Shown here in pieces: positions 61,260-64,000 of a stretch of DNA of 64,000 bases (positions within the stretch are counted from its first letter, which is position 1; every line of letters begins with the position of its first letter). A model generated the notes under the pieces. The model did no database searches, was not told the DNA's origin, and saw nothing but the letters and a program-made list of their open reading frames with translations. The DNA lies in the NCBI RefSeq assembly GCF_000993825.1, contig NZ_CP011114.1, positions 3,410,001 to 3,474,000 on the forward strand. Reading direction: 5' to 3'. Source of the stretch: Paenibacillus durus ATCC 35681 (GTDB lineage: Bacteria; Bacillota; Bacilli; Paenibacillales; Paenibacillaceae). Both the position numbers and the translations under genes were made by a program.

Positions 61260-63980
61260 TTATCCTCTCAGCTCCGCGATACGGGCCAGCACTTTCTCGC
61301 GTTTGGCCGAGTAGTCGGCCTGCTTGGCCCGTTCCTCTTCGATGACTTTAGCCGGCGCCTTGTTCACGAAACCGGGGTTGCCGAGCTTTTTATCCACACG
61401 TTCCACTTCGCTGTTAAGGATTTGCACCTCTTTTTCAAGACGGGCGATTTCCTGCTCAATATCAATCAAGCCAGACAACGGAAGCAGCAATTCGGCGCCC
61501 GTAACCACGGCTGACATCACCTTCTCCGGAGCCTCCGGATTCAGACCCGCCTCGAAAGAGGAGGTATTGGCAAAACGGCTGATGTAGGCGTTGTTCCGCT
61601 CAATGATGGCCAGCGTCTCCTGACTGCCCGCCTTGACTATCAGCTCGACTTTTTTGCTCATTGGGACATTCACTTCAGCCCGGATATTCCGAACGGCGCG
61701 GATCATGTCCATCAAGAGGTTCATTTCCGCCACCGCATCCGGATTCTCAAGCGCGGCATCGTATTCCGGCCATGCAGCCAGCGTAATCGTCTCGCCTTGA
61801 TGAGGCAGATGCTGCCAGATCTCTTCCGAAATAAACGGCATGAACGGGTGAATCAGGCGCATCGTGCGGTCAAGCACATAAGCCAGTACGGATTGCGTGC
61901 TGCGCTTGGCAGCCTCGTCCGAGCCATACAGGGACAGCTTCGCGAACTCGATATACCAGTCGCAGAGATCATCCCAAATGAAATTGTACAAGAGACGTCC
62001 GGTCTCGCCAAAATCATAGGCATTAATAAGACGCGAAATATCGCGGGAAGTTTCGTTCAGGCGGTGTAAAATCCAGCGGTCGGCGGTGCCGAGCTTGCCG
62101 GAAACGTCGATATCTTCAAAGGTCACGCCCTCCAGGTTCATCAGCGCGAAGCGCGAGGCATTCCAGATCTTGTTCGCAAAATTACGCGCCTGCTCGACCT
62201 TCTCCCAGCGGAAACGCAGGTCCTGCCCCGGCGTGCTGCCTGTCGAAATCATATAGCGCATGGCGTCGGCGCCGTACTTCTCGATAACTTCGAGCGGATC
62301 TACGCCGTTGCCGAGCGATTTGGACATTTTGCGTCCTTCGGCGTCGCGGACAAGGCCGTGTATCAGCACATCCGAGAATGGCTTCTCGCCGGTGAATTCC
62401 AGCGCCGTGAAGATCATCCGCGCCACCCAGAAATAGATAATGTCGTAGCCCGTTACAAGCACATCGGTCGGATAATAGCGTTTCATATCCTCGCTGTCAT
62501 CCGGCCAGCCAAGGGTCGAGAACGGCCACAAGCCGGAGCTGAACCACGTATCAAGCACATCCTCGTCCTGCTTCAGATCGCTCAGGCCGCTGATCCGGCG
62601 CGCTTCTTCTTCGTCGCGGGCGACTACCATCTCGCCGGTGGATTCGGAATACCAGGCCGGAATGCGGTGACCCCACCACAATTGGCGGGAAATGCACCAG
62701 TCGCGCACATTTTCGATCCAGTGCAGATAAATCTTCTCGAACCGTTCAGGCACGAAGTTAACGCCGGTGCCGTCTTTTTGCGCCTTGATCGCCGCTTCGG
62801 CGAGCGGCTGCATCGCGACGAACCATTGCGTCGACAGATAAGGCTCAACCACGGCACCTGAGCGCTCGCTGTGACCTACCTGATGAACATGGTCCTCGGT
62901 GGAAATGAGCACGCCCTGTTCTTTCAGGTCAGCGGTAATGTTCTTGCGGCATTCGCTGCGGTCCTGCCCCTGATAAGGCCCCGCTTCGCTGTTCATCGTG
63001 CCGCTCTCGTCCATAACGACGATCTGCGGCAGGTTGTGGCGCTGGCCGACCTCGAAGTCGTTCGGGTCATGGGCCGGCGTAATTTTAACCGCGCCGCTGC
63101 CGAACTCTTTATCCACGTACTCGTCGGCAATAACCGGAATCTCGCGGCCCACAATCGGCAGAATCAGCGTCTTCCCGATCATGTCTTTATACCGCTCATC
63201 CTCCGGATGAACCGCTACCGCCGTGTCCCCAAGCATCGTCTCCGGACGCGTGGTCGCTACCGTAATGAAGCCGCTGCCGTCCTTCAGTGGATAGCGCAGA
63301 TGATAGAGATGGCCGTTAACTTCCTTATACTCTACCTCGATGTCGGACAGGGCCGTGCGGGCTGCAGGGTCCCAGTTGATGATGCGCTTGCCACGATAGA
63401 TGAGGCCCTTTTCGTACAGCTTGACGAAGACCTCGCGAACCGCTTTGGACAGCCCTTCGTCCAGCGTGAACCGTTCGCGGCTGTAATCGAGCGACAGCCC
63501 CATTTTTGCCCACTGCTCATGAATCGTTGCCGCATACTGGTCTTTCCATGCCCATACCTGCTCCAGGAACTTCTCGCGGCCGAGATCGTAGCGGGAGATG
63601 TTCTGCGCGCGCAGCTTCTGCTCCACCTTGGTCTGAGTAGCAATCCCCGCATGGTCCGTTCCCGGCAGCCACAGCGTATCATAGCCCTGCATCCGCTTCG
63701 TGCGAATGAGAATATCCTGCAGCGTAAAATCGAGCGCATGCCCGATATGCAGCATCCCCGTTACGTTCGGCGGCGGAATGACGATGGTGTACGGCTTCGC
63801 ATCCGGTCGCTGTCCGGCGCGGAAAAACCCGCCTTCCATCCAATAAGGATACCATTTCTGCTCCGCAGCTTTAGGGTCATATGTGGTCGGCATGTCGGTC
63901 TTAGCGCCTTCGGCGGAGCTGCCCCCGTTAGCTTCTAATTCCGGCTGCTGCGCCTGTATCAATTGATCTTGTTCTGCCAT
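61260..63980 (-). CDS. valS: Valyl-tRNA synthetase
   Basis: 906 residues, complete. ATG 63980 follows GGAGGTAGAAAGCA. Class I synthetase with [16 protein letters not shown] (HIGH), [14 protein letters not shown], the editing domain (about 225-375, [15 protein letters not shown]), [15 protein letters not shown], an anticodon-binding domain and the C-terminal coiled coil (about 840-906, [20 protein letters not shown]) typical of ValRS. About 25 extra residues precede the core. Any T-box leader would lie beyond the right edge. First gene of valS-folC-murC. Confidence 0.98.
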   Translation of the reverse strand: MAEQDQLIQAQQPELEANGGSSAEGAKTDMPTTYDPKAAEQKWYPYWMEGGFFRAGQRPDAKPYTIVIPPPNVTGMLHIGHALDFTLQDILIRTKRMQGYDTLWLPGTDHAGIATQTKVEQKLRAQNISRYDLGREKFLEQVWAWKDQYAATIHEQWAKMGLSLDYSRERFTLDEGLSKAVREVFVKLYEKGLIYRGKRIINWDPAARTALSDIEVEYKEVNGHLYHLRYPLKDGSGFITVATTRPETMLGDTAVAVHPEDERYKDMIGKTLILPIVGREIPVIADEYVDKEFGSGAVKITPAHDPNDFEVGQRHNLPQIVVMDESGTMNSEAGPYQGQDRSECRKNITADLKEQGVLISTEDHVHQVGHSERSGAVVEPYLSTQWFVAMQPLAEAAIKAQKDGTGVNFVPERFEKIYLHWIENVRDWCISRQLWWGHRIPAWYSESTGEMVVARDEEEARRISGLSDLKQDEDVLDTWFSSGLWPFSTLGWPDDSEDMKRYYPTDVLVTGYDIIYFWVARMIFTALEFTGEKPFSDVLIHGLVRDAEGRKMSKSLGNGVDPLEVIEKYGADAMRYMISTGSTPGQDLRFRWEKVEQARNFANKIWNASRFALMNLEGVTFEDIDVSGKLGTADRWILHRLNETSRDISRLINAYDFGETGRLLYNFIWDDLCDWYIEFAKLSLYGSDEAAKRSTQSVLAYVLDRTMRLIHPFMPFISEEIWQHLPHQGETITLAAWPEYDAALENPDAVAEMNLLMDMIRAVRNIRAEVNVPMSKKVELIVKAGSQETLAIIERNNAYISRFANTSSFEAGLNPEAPEKVMSAVVTGAELLLPLSGLIDIEQEIARLEKEVQILNSEVERVDKKLGNPGFVNKAPAKVIEEERAKQADYSAKREKVLARIAELRG

Positions 63981-64000
63981 TGCTTTCTACCTCCGTAGGA

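Noticed and set aside
62871..63938. Long plus-strand frame (355 codons) opposite valS
   Set aside because: Same reason: antisense shadow of a conserved gene.

Overview
The window is chromosomal DNA of a spore-forming Bacillales bacterium, most likely Paenibacillus or a close relative. The evidence is the gene content (safA, bofC, spoVB, spo0B, spoIVFA/spoIVFB, a spoIIB-like gene), strong AGGAGG-type ribosome binding sites, frequent GTG and TTG starts, and an order that follows the Bacillus subtilis secDF-comN-spoVB ... valS block with extra genes inserted. RuvC, RNase G and separate SecD and SecF are present, which sets it apart from B. subtilis itself. Almost every gene is on the minus strand; spoVB, a yrzE-like gene, a PAP2 gene and an ABC exporter pair are the plus-strand exceptions.

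Layout. 1-5.4 kb: recJ (cut by the left edge), a divergent CDF-type transporter, secF, secD, comN. 5.6-12.2 kb: plus-strand group (spoVB, yrzE-like, PAP2 phosphatase, ABC ATPase and permease) with a minus-strand yetF-like gene between. The yetF-like gene and the ATPase gene each carry one frameshift in a homopolymer run. 12.3-20.2 kb: yajC-tgt-queA-spoIID-like-ruvB-ruvA-ruvC and bofC, covering Sec accessory, queuosine, a multidomain cell-wall protein, Holliday-junction processing and sigma-K checkpoint. 20.3-26.5 kb: an rrn operon (16S-23S-5S) with tandem promoters, a terminator after 5S, and then a five-gene tRNA operon (Glu, fMet, Asp, Gly, Arg) with its own near-consensus promoter. 26.6-33.6 kb: a conserved-looking intergenic element, safA, then pheB-hom-thrB-pheA-ilvE for aromatic, threonine and branched-chain amino acids. 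33.7-45.3 kb: obg, spo0B, rpmA-prp-rplU behind an L21 leader, rng, spoIVFB/spoIVFA, minD/minC, mreD/C/B, radC. 45.8-48.4 kb: maf (with an insertion), a DUF4321 protein and a SPOR-domain protein in the spoIIB position.

48.6-58.2 kb is the accessory part: a butanediol-dehydrogenase-like SDR, an orphan coding-like stretch without a start, a taurine/sulfonate ABC importer, a paired SMR exporter behind a LysR regulator, a large alkaline-phosphatase-superfamily phosphodiesterase and a membrane diguanylate cyclase. 58.5-64 kb: valS-folC-murC as a tight operon.

No phage, insertion sequence, CRISPR or defence locus is visible. The best leads are the two homopolymer frameshifts, the CDF protein with a replaced metal site, the SMR partner with Asp in place of the coupling Glu, the fused SPOR/SpoIID/SH3 protein, membrane-anchored Spo0B, the orphan stretch beside tauB, and the element upstream of the rrn promoters. 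All identifications are from reading motifs and gene order; no database search was made.
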